Source: an uncultured Gammaproteobacteria bacterium (GTDB taxonomy: Bacteria; Pseudomonadota; Gammaproteobacteria; Halothiobacillales; Halothiobacillaceae). From it: a stretch of DNA of 9,409 bases. The notes beneath the pieces were generated by a model. That model was not told the origin of the DNA. It searched no databases and saw nothing but the letters and a program-made list of their open reading frames with translations. The stretch spans positions 1 to 9,409 of the forward strand of contig CALKWL010000077.1 of the NCBI GenBank assembly GCA_938004235.1, given 5' to 3'. Shown here piece after piece: positions 1 through 5,555 of this stretch. The translations under genes were made by a program, and so were the position numbers. Position 1 is the stretch's first letter. Every line of letters starts with the position of its first letter.

Positions 1-129
1 GGCATGAGTATTTCTGATGCCAAGCGACTGAAAGAGCTGGAAGTTGAGAACAGCCGCCTGAAGCGGCTCCTCTCCGAGTCGATGCAGGAAAACGAGGTGA
101 CCCGTGAGGCACTCCGAAAAAAGTGGTGA
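1..129 (+). CDS. IS3-family transposase OrfA, C-terminal end (partial)
   Basis: Frame 1 is open from the window edge to a TGA at 127-129 and gives 42 residues ending in EALRKKW. The stretch LKELEVENSRLKRLLSES has leucines in heptad spacing, matching the leucine-zipper coiled coil at the C-terminus of IS3-family OrfA, which follows the N-terminal helix-turn-helix (not visible here). OrfA binds the element's ends. When ribosomes slip at 117-123 the same start yields the OrfAB fusion transposase. The 5' part of the gene is missing only because the window begins inside it. Confidence 0.8.
   Translation, partial: GMSISDAKRLKELEVENSRLKRLLSESMQENEVTREALRKKW
117..123 (+). promoter_or_regulatory. Programmed -1 ribosomal frameshift heptamer A AAA AAG
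   Basis: Bases 117-123 read AAAAAAG, phased as CGA AAA AAG in the orfA frame two codons before its stop. A -1 slip moves decoding to AAA AAA then GTG (123-125), which is exactly the orfB frame. This is the slippery site known from IS3-family elements such as IS911 and IS150. Position, phase and frame all agree. I did not establish a downstream stimulatory stem-loop. Confidence 0.85.
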
Positions 130-971
130 CGGCGCCGACACGCCGCGAACTGGTGCGACACCTGACGCAGCAAGGCCTGAGCGAGCGCCATGCCCTGCGT
201 GTGGTGGGCATGAGCGCCAGCGCCTATCGCTACCAACCTGCACCGGATCGTAATCAGGCGCTGCGCGAGCAGATTCAGGCGTTGGCACATCGGTACCGCC
301 GCTACGGTGCCGGCATGATCTATCTCAAACTCCGGCAAGCCGGAGAGCGGGTCAATCACAAGCGTGTTGACCGGCTCTATGCCGAGGTAGGATTGCAAGT
401 ACGGCGTCGCCGACGCAAGAAGGTGTCTGCGACAGAGCGGCAACCTTTGGGACGCCCTCAGAGCGCCAATCAGGTCTGGTCGATGGATTTTGTGTTTGAT
501 CGTACGGCGGAGGGGCATGTCATCAAGTGCCTGACCATCGTGGACGATGCGACGCACGAAGCCATGGCGGTCATCCCTGAGCGCGCCATCGGCGGGAATG
601 CCCTGACACGCATGCTGGACGAGGTGGCCAGAGGGCGTGGTTTACCCAAGGCCATACGCACGGACAACGGCAAGAAGTTCTGTGGGAAGGCGATGCTGGC
701 CTGGGCACACGCCAGGGGCATCCGGTTGTTCCTGATCGAACCTGGAAAACCCAATCAAAATGCGTATATCGAGTCGTTCAATGGGCGACTTCGGGACGAA
801 TGCCTGAACGAGCACTGGTTCGTGAGCTTGCCCCACGCCAAGGCCGTGATCGAGGCATGGCGGCGTGAGTACAACGAGGAGCGACCCAAAAGGTCACTGA
901 ACGAACTGACACCCGCAGCTTATGCCAAACAACTGGCCGAGAAATCGGCTACAGTTACCCCCGGACTCTAA
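123..971 (+). CDS. IS3-family transposase OrfB (DDE integrase domain)
   Basis: This 282-residue protein carries the catalytic domain of the IS3-family transposase, which acts as the OrfAB fusion on the element's ends through a circular intermediate. Residues about 42-95 form the HTH_21-like N-terminal part. The retroviral-integrase-like core follows, with D122 (WSMDFVFD), D181 (RTDNGKKFCG) and E217 (YIESFNGRLRDECLN) as the D-D-E triad, then the C-terminal YNEERPKRSLNELTPAAY block. The length is normal for the family and no internal stop is seen. The frame opens at a GTG at 123, but the natural product is probably made by frameshifting from orfA, so this start is nominal. The residue after DNGK is K where many relatives have E; this is not one of the three catalytic acids. 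Confidence 0.92.
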   Translation: MVTAPTRRELVRHLTQQGLSERHALRVVGMSASAYRYQPAPDRNQALREQIQALAHRYRRYGAGMIYLKLRQAGERVNHKRVDRLYAEVGLQVRRRRRKKVSATERQPLGRPQSANQVWSMDFVFDRTAEGHVIKCLTIVDDATHEAMAVIPERAIGGNALTRMLDEVARGRGLPKAIRTDNGKKFCGKAMLAWAHARGIRLFLIEPGKPNQNAYIESFNGRLRDECLNEHWFVSLPHAKAVIEAWRREYNEERPKRSLNELTPAAYAKQLAEKSATVTPGL

Positions 972-1260
972 AGCTAGGTGCTACTGAAAACCGGGGGACG
1001 TCGAAAGCATCCCATGTAATTTTTACGGTATCGATTACGGCATCGGCAGAATGCCGTAATTCAGAGTGCAGGGAGTGAAGTGTTCAATAAATTGAAATTG
1101 CAAATCAACCTCTGCCTGGCTCCAACGCCGCTTAACCCCACACACCATTTTAAAGAAACTCCAACATTGACGACCTAGTCTGCTTAAATAGCGCTTGCGT
1201 AATTTCGCTCACCGTTTGGATAACATGATGGGCTTGCAACGACCCCATAGCGGATCAACT
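972..1260. other. Intergenic stretch: IS right end, then an inverted repeat upstream of the patatin gene
   Basis: This gap holds the presumed right end of the IS (to about 1003) and, from there to 1260, the upstream region of the patatin-like gene. The one clear structure is the inverted repeat at 1034-1060, with a half-site upstream of it, listed separately. I see no convincing small gene, RNA gene or good sigma-70 promoter. A TTGACG at about 1167 has no properly spaced -10 box. Confidence 0.6.
1027..1060. repeat. Perfect 10-bp inverted repeat plus in-phase third half-site, operator-like
   Basis: ATTACGGCAT (1034-1043) and ATGCCGTAAT (1051-1060) are perfect inverted copies around a 7-bp centre. 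TTACGG also occurs 12 bp further upstream (1023-1028), followed by TAT, so GGTAT (1027-1031), GGCAT (1039-1043) and ATGCC (1051-1055) are each separated by 7 bp. No T-run follows, so a terminator is unlikely. The form suits binding of a dimeric regulator. The same arrangement recurs at 4831-4859. The regulator is unknown. Confidence 0.5.
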
Positions 1261-2517
1261 ATGCGCCGCCGTTTTTTCGTTCTATGTATCGCGCTGAACA
1301 CCCTTGTCGGCTGCGCCACGCTTCCCCGCGAACCTGCTGTGCCCGCCGTAAAAACCACGCGCGCCTCCATCCCCGGCATGGGCGATATCCGCTATTTCGA
1401 GGGCAACCCGGAGGATATGGCGCGCATGGCCGCCGATACGGAAGCCTTGTGGCCTAGGCAGCGTGCGCGACTGGCGGCACAGGGACGATTAAACGCCGAC
1501 ATCCCGCCAAGCTACATGCTGGCGATTTCCGGTGGCGGCGATAACGGCGCCTTTGGTGCGGGGCTGCTGAACGGCTGGAGTGTACGCGGTACGCGCCCAG
1601 AATTCGATCTGGTCACGGGAATCAGTACAGGTGCGCTGATCGCGCCTTATGCCTTCCTAGGTTCGGAGCATGATGCACAGCTCAAAGAACTCTACACCCA
1701 GACGTCCGGGCAGGATCTTGTCACTCGGCATCGCTTCTGGGGGCTGTTGAGCAATGACTCCGTTCTGGATACATCGCCGCTCCGCACCATGATCGAAAAA
1801 CAGATTGATCGCGCCTTTCTGGACAAGATTGCTGCCGAACACCAGAAAGGACGTGTACTGCTCATTGCCACGACCGACCTCGACAGCCGACAACGCGTCA
1901 TCTGGAACATGACCAAAATCGCGCTATCGCAAGATCCACGCGCACTCAGGCTGTTCCACGATGTGATGCTTGCCTCGGCGTCAATTCCCGGCGCGTTTCC
2001 GCCCGTCATGATCGATGTTGAGGTGAACGGCGAGCCGTTCAGTGAAATGCACGTCGATGGCGGCACATCGACCCAGGTTTTCATTTACCCGCCCTCCGTA
2101 TACTTGGCCGGCCTGGCGCGTGAACACGCCATCCAGCGCAAGCGCTCGCTTTACATCATCATGAACGAGCCTATTGCCCAGCAATGGGCGGAAACACGTC
2201 GGCATATTGTAGAAATCGCCGCACGCGCTCTGGCGACTGTCATTCATAACCAGGGTGTTGGCGACTTGTTCCGCATTTACCTGACCGCCATGCGCGACCA
2301 CGTGGACTTTCACGTTGCGTACATTCCAGAGAGCTTTAATCACCCTGACCCGGGCGTATTCAATACCGCCTTTATGCGCGCATTGTTCGCCAGCGGCTAC
2401 CAGGAGGCCGCCCAAGGCAACCCGTGGAAACCGCACCCGCCCGGCTTGCAGGAAAGCCTGAGACGCCCGGAGCCCCCTATGCACAATGACGTAACGAACT
2501 CATCCAGCCGCCAATAA
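1261..2517 (+). CDS. Patatin-like phospholipase family lipoprotein
   Basis: The 418-residue product has a lipoprotein signal peptide: MRRRFF, a hydrophobic stretch, then the lipobox LVGC with C18 as the predicted lipidation site. Patatin-fold acyl-hydrolase motifs follow: the oxyanion-hole glycines SGGGDNGAFGAG (about 90-101), the nucleophile elbow G-I-S-T-G with Ser122, and the catalytic dyad Asp266 in VDGG. It probably hydrolyses acyl esters of phospholipids or related lipids at the envelope; the true substrate cannot be read from sequence. I chose the ATG at 1261 because it gives a compact signal peptide and has a weak GGA 6 nt upstream. The frame stays open to a TTG at 1195 and has ATGs at 1225 and 1228 (also after a GGA), which would only lengthen the N-terminus. 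It appears to be a single-gene unit bounded downstream by a terminator. Confidence 0.88.
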   Translation: MRRRFFVLCIALNTLVGCATLPREPAVPAVKTTRASIPGMGDIRYFEGNPEDMARMAADTEALWPRQRARLAAQGRLNADIPPSYMLAISGGGDNGAFGAGLLNGWSVRGTRPEFDLVTGISTGALIAPYAFLGSEHDAQLKELYTQTSGQDLVTRHRFWGLLSNDSVLDTSPLRTMIEKQIDRAFLDKIAAEHQKGRVLLIATTDLDSRQRVIWNMTKIALSQDPRALRLFHDVMLASASIPGAFPPVMIDVEVNGEPFSEMHVDGGTSTQVFIYPPSVYLAGLAREHAIQRKRSLYIIMNEPIAQQWAETRRHIVEIAARALATVIHNQGVGDLFRIYLTAMRDHVDFHVAYIPESFNHPDPGVFNTAFMRALFASGYQEAAQGNPWKPHPPGLQESLRRPEPPMHNDVTNSSSRQ

Positions 2518-2530
2518 CATTCCGATAGGC

Positions 2531-2561
2531 AAAAAGGAGCTGACTTGCACAGCTCTTTTTT
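2531..2561 (+). terminator. Rho-independent terminator of the patatin gene
   Basis: GAGCTG (2537-2542) pairs with CAGCTC (2550-2555) across a 7-nt loop and is followed by TTTTTT. An A-run (2531-2535) faces the T-run, with one extra G bulged. It lies 13 nt after the stop codon at 2517, the expected place for a terminator of the + strand gene. Confidence 0.75.
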
Positions 2562-2599
2562 ATCGCCCTTCCCTGCACAAAATCCACACAAGCACAACG

Positions 2600-2630
2600 C
2601 AAAAAGCCTGCATGGCAAACCATGCAGGCT
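2600..2630 (-). terminator. Rho-independent terminator of the soxC-soxD operon
   Basis: AGCCTGCATGG (2605-2615) and CCATGCAGGCT (2620-2630) form a perfect 11-bp stem with a CAAA loop on the + strand. Five A residues at 2601-2605 become the T-tract on the - strand, so the signal works for leftward transcription. It lies about 87 bp beyond the cytochrome stop at 2717, as expected for the end of that operon. Confidence 0.85.
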
Positions 2631-2716
2631 AGGCAATCAACTCACACTGCAAAAAACTAGCGCGTGAGCTGTATTGTTACTAAAGCTGGCTGGGGAAATC
2701 CTTTTCCAAGAACCAC

Positions 2717-3400
2717 TTAATGGTCAGCAGCGGTTTTTCCGCTTGAGGCATCCTTACCTACACCCACAACAGCCATTTCTTTGACTACTGGAGCTTCTTT
2801 CATGCAATCGTTCATGCAACGCGCATTCTTGATGTCCGGACGCGGATCAGTGTAGAAATTGTCCTGCGAAGGCATCTTGGTCGCCTTCAGCACGGACGCA
2901 TCACACACAGTCTTGTCATCTTTGATGATCTCGGCAATGTACAGGACGTAGCAAGTGGTCGCATAAGCTTCGTCGTTGCCGAGGGACTGCGGCGCGAAGA
3001 ACGGCATGGCGCGGCGGATATAATCATACAGCGTAGGAGCGTGACCCCACAGGCTGTTGATGCCGCGAACACCTACAGTGTCTTCGTCCTTGGCAGCCAG
3101 AGCGTGGATTTGCTCAACGGTTTCACCCAGCATCTTGGGATAACCCTTGGCGCCTTCACCGAACTCGCCGTGACACATGGCGCACTTGGCTTGGTAAATC
3201 GGCTCACCCTGCGCCACGCTGCCCTTGCCTGCGGGAAGACCATCGCCATCGAAGTGAACGCTGATCGCCCAGGGGGCAATCGCTTTTTCATCAATCGTTT
3301 TGCCGATGCCGTTGAAAGCCGCATCTCCCGCAAAAGACATGGAGGAGAAGGCCATCAAGCCTGCCGCCAGGGCAGTCTTAGAGATTTTCGATTTGAACAT
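2717..3400 (-). CDS. soxD: SoxD-like c-type cytochrome, single haem (electron acceptor of SoxC)
   Basis: The 227-residue precursor starts with a Sec signal peptide (MFKSKISKTA..., likely cleaved after SFA at about residue 24), so the mature protein is periplasmic. One haem-c site is present, C73-A-M-C76-H77. M132 in YIRRAMPFFAPQSL is the likely distal ligand. This block and the following Y-V-L-x-I-A-E-I stretch resemble the N-terminal cytochrome domain of SoxD. Classical SoxD, as in Paracoccus, is about 384 residues with two haems; the second haem domain is absent here, and the tail has cysteines 150, 166, 195 and 199 that could form disulfides. It presumably takes electrons from SoxC. The start has GGAG 9 nt upstream and overlaps the soxC 3' end by 23 nt, suggesting translational coupling. 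A SorB-like sulfite dehydrogenase cytochrome is the alternative name. Confidence 0.8.
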   Translation of the reverse strand: MFKSKISKTALAAGLMAFSSMSFAGDAAFNGIGKTIDEKAIAPWAISVHFDGDGLPAGKGSVAQGEPIYQAKCAMCHGEFGEGAKGYPKMLGETVEQIHALAAKDEDTVGVRGINSLWGHAPTLYDYIRRAMPFFAPQSLGNDEAYATTCYVLYIAEIIKDDKTVCDASVLKATKMPSQDNFYTDPRPDIKNARCMNDCMKEAPVVKEMAVVGVGKDASSGKTAADH

Positions 3401-4742
3401 TGTGTACTTCTCCGTTAGGCAGGACCTTCCAGGTCTGAATCGAGTTCTTGTGGTAGATGCTGTTGGAACCACGCTGTTCACGCAGCTGACGCAAAGTCGG
3501 CTGAACGTAACCGGTTTCATCCGTAACGCGGCTCATGACCAAGGCTTCTTTACCATCCCATTCCCATGGAAGCGTGAAGCGGGTCAAGCACTTGGAGAAC
3601 ACTGGATCAAGCAGCTTGGCTTCTTTCCAGGTCTTGCCACCGTCGACAGATACATCCACGGCCTTGACCTTGCCGCGACCGGTCCATGCCAGACCACGGA
3701 TTTCGTAGGAGCCCTTGCCTGACATCTTCTTGTCCGGGCAAGGGAAAGTGACGACCGAGTTGGCTTCGTTGACCAGGGTGTACTGACGGAAACGACCGTC
3801 AGGCATACCGTCGGTGTAGTGACGGGTTTCCTGGTAAGTGACCAGCGGCTTATCAACGAACTTGATGCGACGCAGGTACTTGACGGACAGGTTGGCCTCG
3901 CATCCCGGGACAATCAGACGGATCGGATAGCCGTTTTCAGGACGCAGCGCTTCGCCATTTTGGGCATAAGCAACGATGACATCCTTGTAGATTTCGTTTG
4001 TATCAAACTCTGGAAGCGGCTTGCCAAACTGATCCTTCGCGCCAGGCAACGGAACCGAGCGCTGGAGTGCAGCGCCGTCCGCGCCCTCACCGTAGAACCA
4101 GGTCGCTTCTTTCTTGACGCCTACGGCCTTCATCAGGTCGAGCAGGCTCACGCCAATCCACTCAGAGCAGGAGATCATGCCGTGAGTAAACTGCAAGGAG
4201 TCCATCTGCACGCCGCGCCACTCCATCGCACCGTTGGCCGGGCACTCCAGGAACCAGAATGCCGCCTTTTGCGGAAAACGCTTCAGGTCTTCGATGGTGA
4301 AGATCATCGGCTTATCGACCAGACCGTGAACCACGAGACGATGGGTCGACGGATCAATATCCACGGCACCGCCGTGGTAGCGCTCGAAGTGCAGGCCGTT
4401 CGGGGTGATGATGCCTTCGAGGTCTTGCAGCGGGGTAAAGCTGATCGACGCGATGGTGTCGGGAGTCAGCCACTCAACGTTGCGACGCACCACATGGGCT
4501 TCGTACTTTGAAGGCAGACCGTAGGGCACGCTAACCACGCCACGCCCAAGAATCTTATTGGTTGGCGGAATAGCCAGGGGCTCGGTGACCTGAGCCCCGG
4601 CGGACGCGCGACCTGCCGCAGCAGCAGCAATAACGGCGCCGCCTGCGACAGCCACGCTCTTGCGGAGGAACGAACGACGAGTCTGGTTGGAATTAACCTG
4701 CTCGTCGGCGCTCACCGGCATGGTGATATTTTTTTCGGACAT
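3378..4742 (-). CDS. soxC: SoxC-type sulfane/sulfite dehydrogenase, molybdenum-cofactor subunit
   Basis: This 454-residue enzyme belongs to the sulfite oxidase family of Moco proteins. Residues 21-49 form a Tat signal (TRRSFLRK, a hydrophobic stretch, ASAG), so it is exported folded with its cofactor. The oxidoreductase molybdopterin-binding domain spans about 110-300: GLHFERYHGG, then FLECPANGAMEWRG, where C167 is the expected Mo-ligating cysteine, then FTHGMISCSEWIGVSLLDL, which is SoxC-like rather than SorA-like. The Mo-co dimerisation domain follows at about 345-445 (RGLAWTGRGKV, SVDGGKTW). In the Sox pathway SoxCD oxidises SoxY-bound sulfane sulfur; some relatives are named sulfite dehydrogenase, and the sequence cannot separate these. 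The start is supported by AGGAG 6 nt upstream (4749-4753). Oddity: PGCEAN at 279-284, where SoxC proteins I recall have PGWEGN. Confidence 0.88.
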   Translation of the reverse strand: MSEKNITMPVSADEQVNSNQTRRSFLRKSVAVAGGAVIAAAAAGRASAGAQVTEPLAIPPTNKILGRGVVSVPYGLPSKYEAHVVRRNVEWLTPDTIASISFTPLQDLEGIITPNGLHFERYHGGAVDIDPSTHRLVVHGLVDKPMIFTIEDLKRFPQKAAFWFLECPANGAMEWRGVQMDSLQFTHGMISCSEWIGVSLLDLMKAVGVKKEATWFYGEGADGAALQRSVPLPGAKDQFGKPLPEFDTNEIYKDVIVAYAQNGEALRPENGYPIRLIVPGCEANLSVKYLRRIKFVDKPLVTYQETRHYTDGMPDGRFRQYTLVNEANSVVTFPCPDKKMSGKGSYEIRGLAWTGRGKVKAVDVSVDGGKTWKEAKLLDPVFSKCLTRFTLPWEWDGKEALVMSRVTDETGYVQPTLRQLREQRGSNSIYHKNSIQTWKVLPNGEVHNVQIENL

Positions 4743-4828
4743 TGCTCACTCCTGCACGTTAGCAATTCTATGAAGCGGGAAAACCCCGCGCCCACCTGCG
4801 ACCCCGGTTTGCACACCATTGAGGTCAA

Positions 4829-4861
4829 CAGGCATGACATAAGGCATTGAACCAATGCCTG
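4829..4861. repeat. Inverted repeat with in-phase third half-site upstream of soxC, operator-like
   Basis: AGGCATTG (4842-4849) and CAATGCCT (4853-4860) are perfect inverted copies around AAC. A further half-site CAGGCAT lies at 4829-4835 and is itself an inverted match of ATGCCTG at 4855-4861. GGCAT at 4831 and 4843 and ATGCC at 4855 are separated by exactly 7 bp each. The element is about 90 bp upstream of the soxC start, a sensible place for an operator or activator site. The spacing is identical to that of the repeat upstream of the patatin gene. The protein involved is unknown. Confidence 0.5.
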
Positions 4862-4879
4862 CGCTCACAAGTCTGTACC

Positions 4880-4894
4880 CGCGCCTTGGGCGCG
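4880..4894. repeat. Perfect 6-bp GC-rich inverted repeat
   Basis: CGCGCC (4880-4885) and GGCGCG (4889-4894) flank TTG. It lies 19 bp from the previous repeat and 6 bp before the possible TTGACT -35 box at 4901. It could be a second regulator site or a small hairpin. There is no T-run on either side, so it is not a terminator. Confidence 0.35.
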
Positions 4895-5100
4895 AGCAAA
4901 TTGACTCGGCTTATTAAGCATAAAAAATCACTACAAAAGCCAAGTTCAACGGCTGCGCAGCATACAGGCTCCTGAGAACATCAGCAATTGCTAATCTTTT
5001 AATACCCCTTGGTACGCCTTTATCCCACGCTGACGCATGTTTCCTTGCTTTTCTGCATACGGCATCATGCACCCCCGTAACGCAGACAGAGGGCGTAATC

Positions 5101-5553
5101 ATGGTGCGCATACAAACGCAGGACTTCGATCTTGGGCTAGAAATCAGCCAACTTCGCGCCGGACAGAGCGATATTGGCGCCGTTGCCGCTTTTATTGGCA
5201 CCGTCCGCGATATGAACCACGACGCCTCCATCCGCGCCATGGAGCTGGAACACTACCCCGGCATGACCGAACGCGCTCTGGAAATGATTGAAAGCAAGGC
5301 GTGCGCACGCTGGCCGCTCCAAGGCGTAACGATTATTCATCGTGTCGGTCTTCTACAGCCCTGCGAGCAAATCGTCATGGTTGCAGTCGCAAGCCGACAT
5401 CGTCACGCGGCTTTTGAGGCCTGCGAATACATCATGGACTACCTGAAAACCCGTGCGCCTTTCTGGAAAAAGGAAACCACTCCCACTGGCGCGCGCTGGG
5501 TAGATGCGCGTGAAAGCGATTTTGATGCCGCTGCGCGCTGGGGCGAGGATTGA
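5101..5553 (+). CDS. moaE: Molybdopterin synthase catalytic (large) subunit MoaE
   Basis: MoaE pairs with thiocarboxylated MoaD in the cytoplasm to insert two sulfurs into cyclic pyranopterin monophosphate, forming molybdopterin. The 150-residue length is normal. Family blocks appear in order: FIGTVRD (31-37), MELEHYPGM (47-55), HRVG (80-83), SRHRHAAFEAC (98-108) and LKTRAPFWKKE (115-125). K116 and K123 match the two active-site lysines of the E. coli enzyme (K119 and K126) with the same 7-residue spacing. The loop after HRVGLL reads QPCEQ, with Cys where Gly is usual. The ATG is preceded by AGAGGG (5088-5093) 7 nt upstream. It is the first gene of the moaE-moeA-moaC unit. The partner moaD is not adjacent or elsewhere in the window. 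Confidence 0.95.
   Translation: MVRIQTQDFDLGLEISQLRAGQSDIGAVAAFIGTVRDMNHDASIRAMELEHYPGMTERALEMIESKACARWPLQGVTIIHRVGLLQPCEQIVMVAVASRHRHAAFEACEYIMDYLKTRAPFWKKETTPTGARWVDARESDFDAAARWGED
5545..5549 (+). promoter_or_regulatory. Ribosome binding site that sets the moeA start
   Basis: GAGGA at 5545-5549 ends 6 nt before the ATG at 5556. An in-frame TTG at 5550 would directly abut this sequence and so cannot use it, which favours ATG 5556. The site lies inside the last codons of moaE. Confidence 0.65.
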
Positions 5554-5555
5554 GC

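Larger units (their letters stand above)
1..1003 (+). mobile_element. IS3-family insertion sequence, right-hand part (left end outside the window)
   Basis: The two-frame layout (orfA then orfB in the -1 frame), the slippery heptamer at the junction and the D-D-E core of OrfB identify an IS3-family element. The OrfB wording around the third acidic residue (YIESFNGRLRDECLN) is typical of the IS51/IS407-like branch. The left inverted repeat and most of orfA lie outside the window, so the right boundary cannot be proved by matching ends. After the orfB stop at 971 the sequence GAAAACCGGGGGACGTC (986-1002) looks like a C-rich/G-rich terminal repeat of this group. I therefore place the end at about 1003, with an uncertainty of roughly 1002-1009. 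The element looks intact as far as it is visible. Confidence 0.8.
4743..5100. promoter_or_regulatory. Divergent regulatory region between soxC and moaE
   Basis: These 358 bp lie between the start codons of two oppositely directed units and must hold both promoters. Visible structure includes a GCGGG/CCCGC hairpin in the soxC leader (4775-4789), the operator-like repeat at 4831-4860, a perfect CGCGCC-TTG-GGCGCG inverted repeat (4880-4894) and the palindrome AGCAATTGCT (4983-4992). For moaE, TTGACT (4901-4906) with AAAAAT (4923-4928) at a 16-bp spacing is a weak sigma-70 candidate. I could not pick a convincing promoter for soxC. No coding region is apparent. Confidence 0.55.

Noticed and set aside
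1195..1260. TTG (1195) or ATG (1225/1228) as the start of the patatin gene
   Set aside because: These add 12 to 22 residues before a compact lipoprotein signal peptide that starts well at 1261. They are not excluded, only less likely.
1981..2484. 167-codon open frame on the - strand inside the patatin gene
   Set aside because: Antisense to a gene with intact lipase motifs, with no signal peptide or known motif of its own.
3401..3520. Longer 267-residue start for the soxD-like cytochrome
   Set aside because: The extra 40 residues are out-of-frame soxC sequence without a secretion signal. The internal ATG at 3400 begins a proper signal peptide and has a Shine-Dalgarno.
3819..4511. 230-codon open frame on the + strand inside soxC
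   Set aside because: It runs antisense to a clearly conserved enzyme gene, its product shows no recognisable domain, and it is explained by codon bias of soxC.
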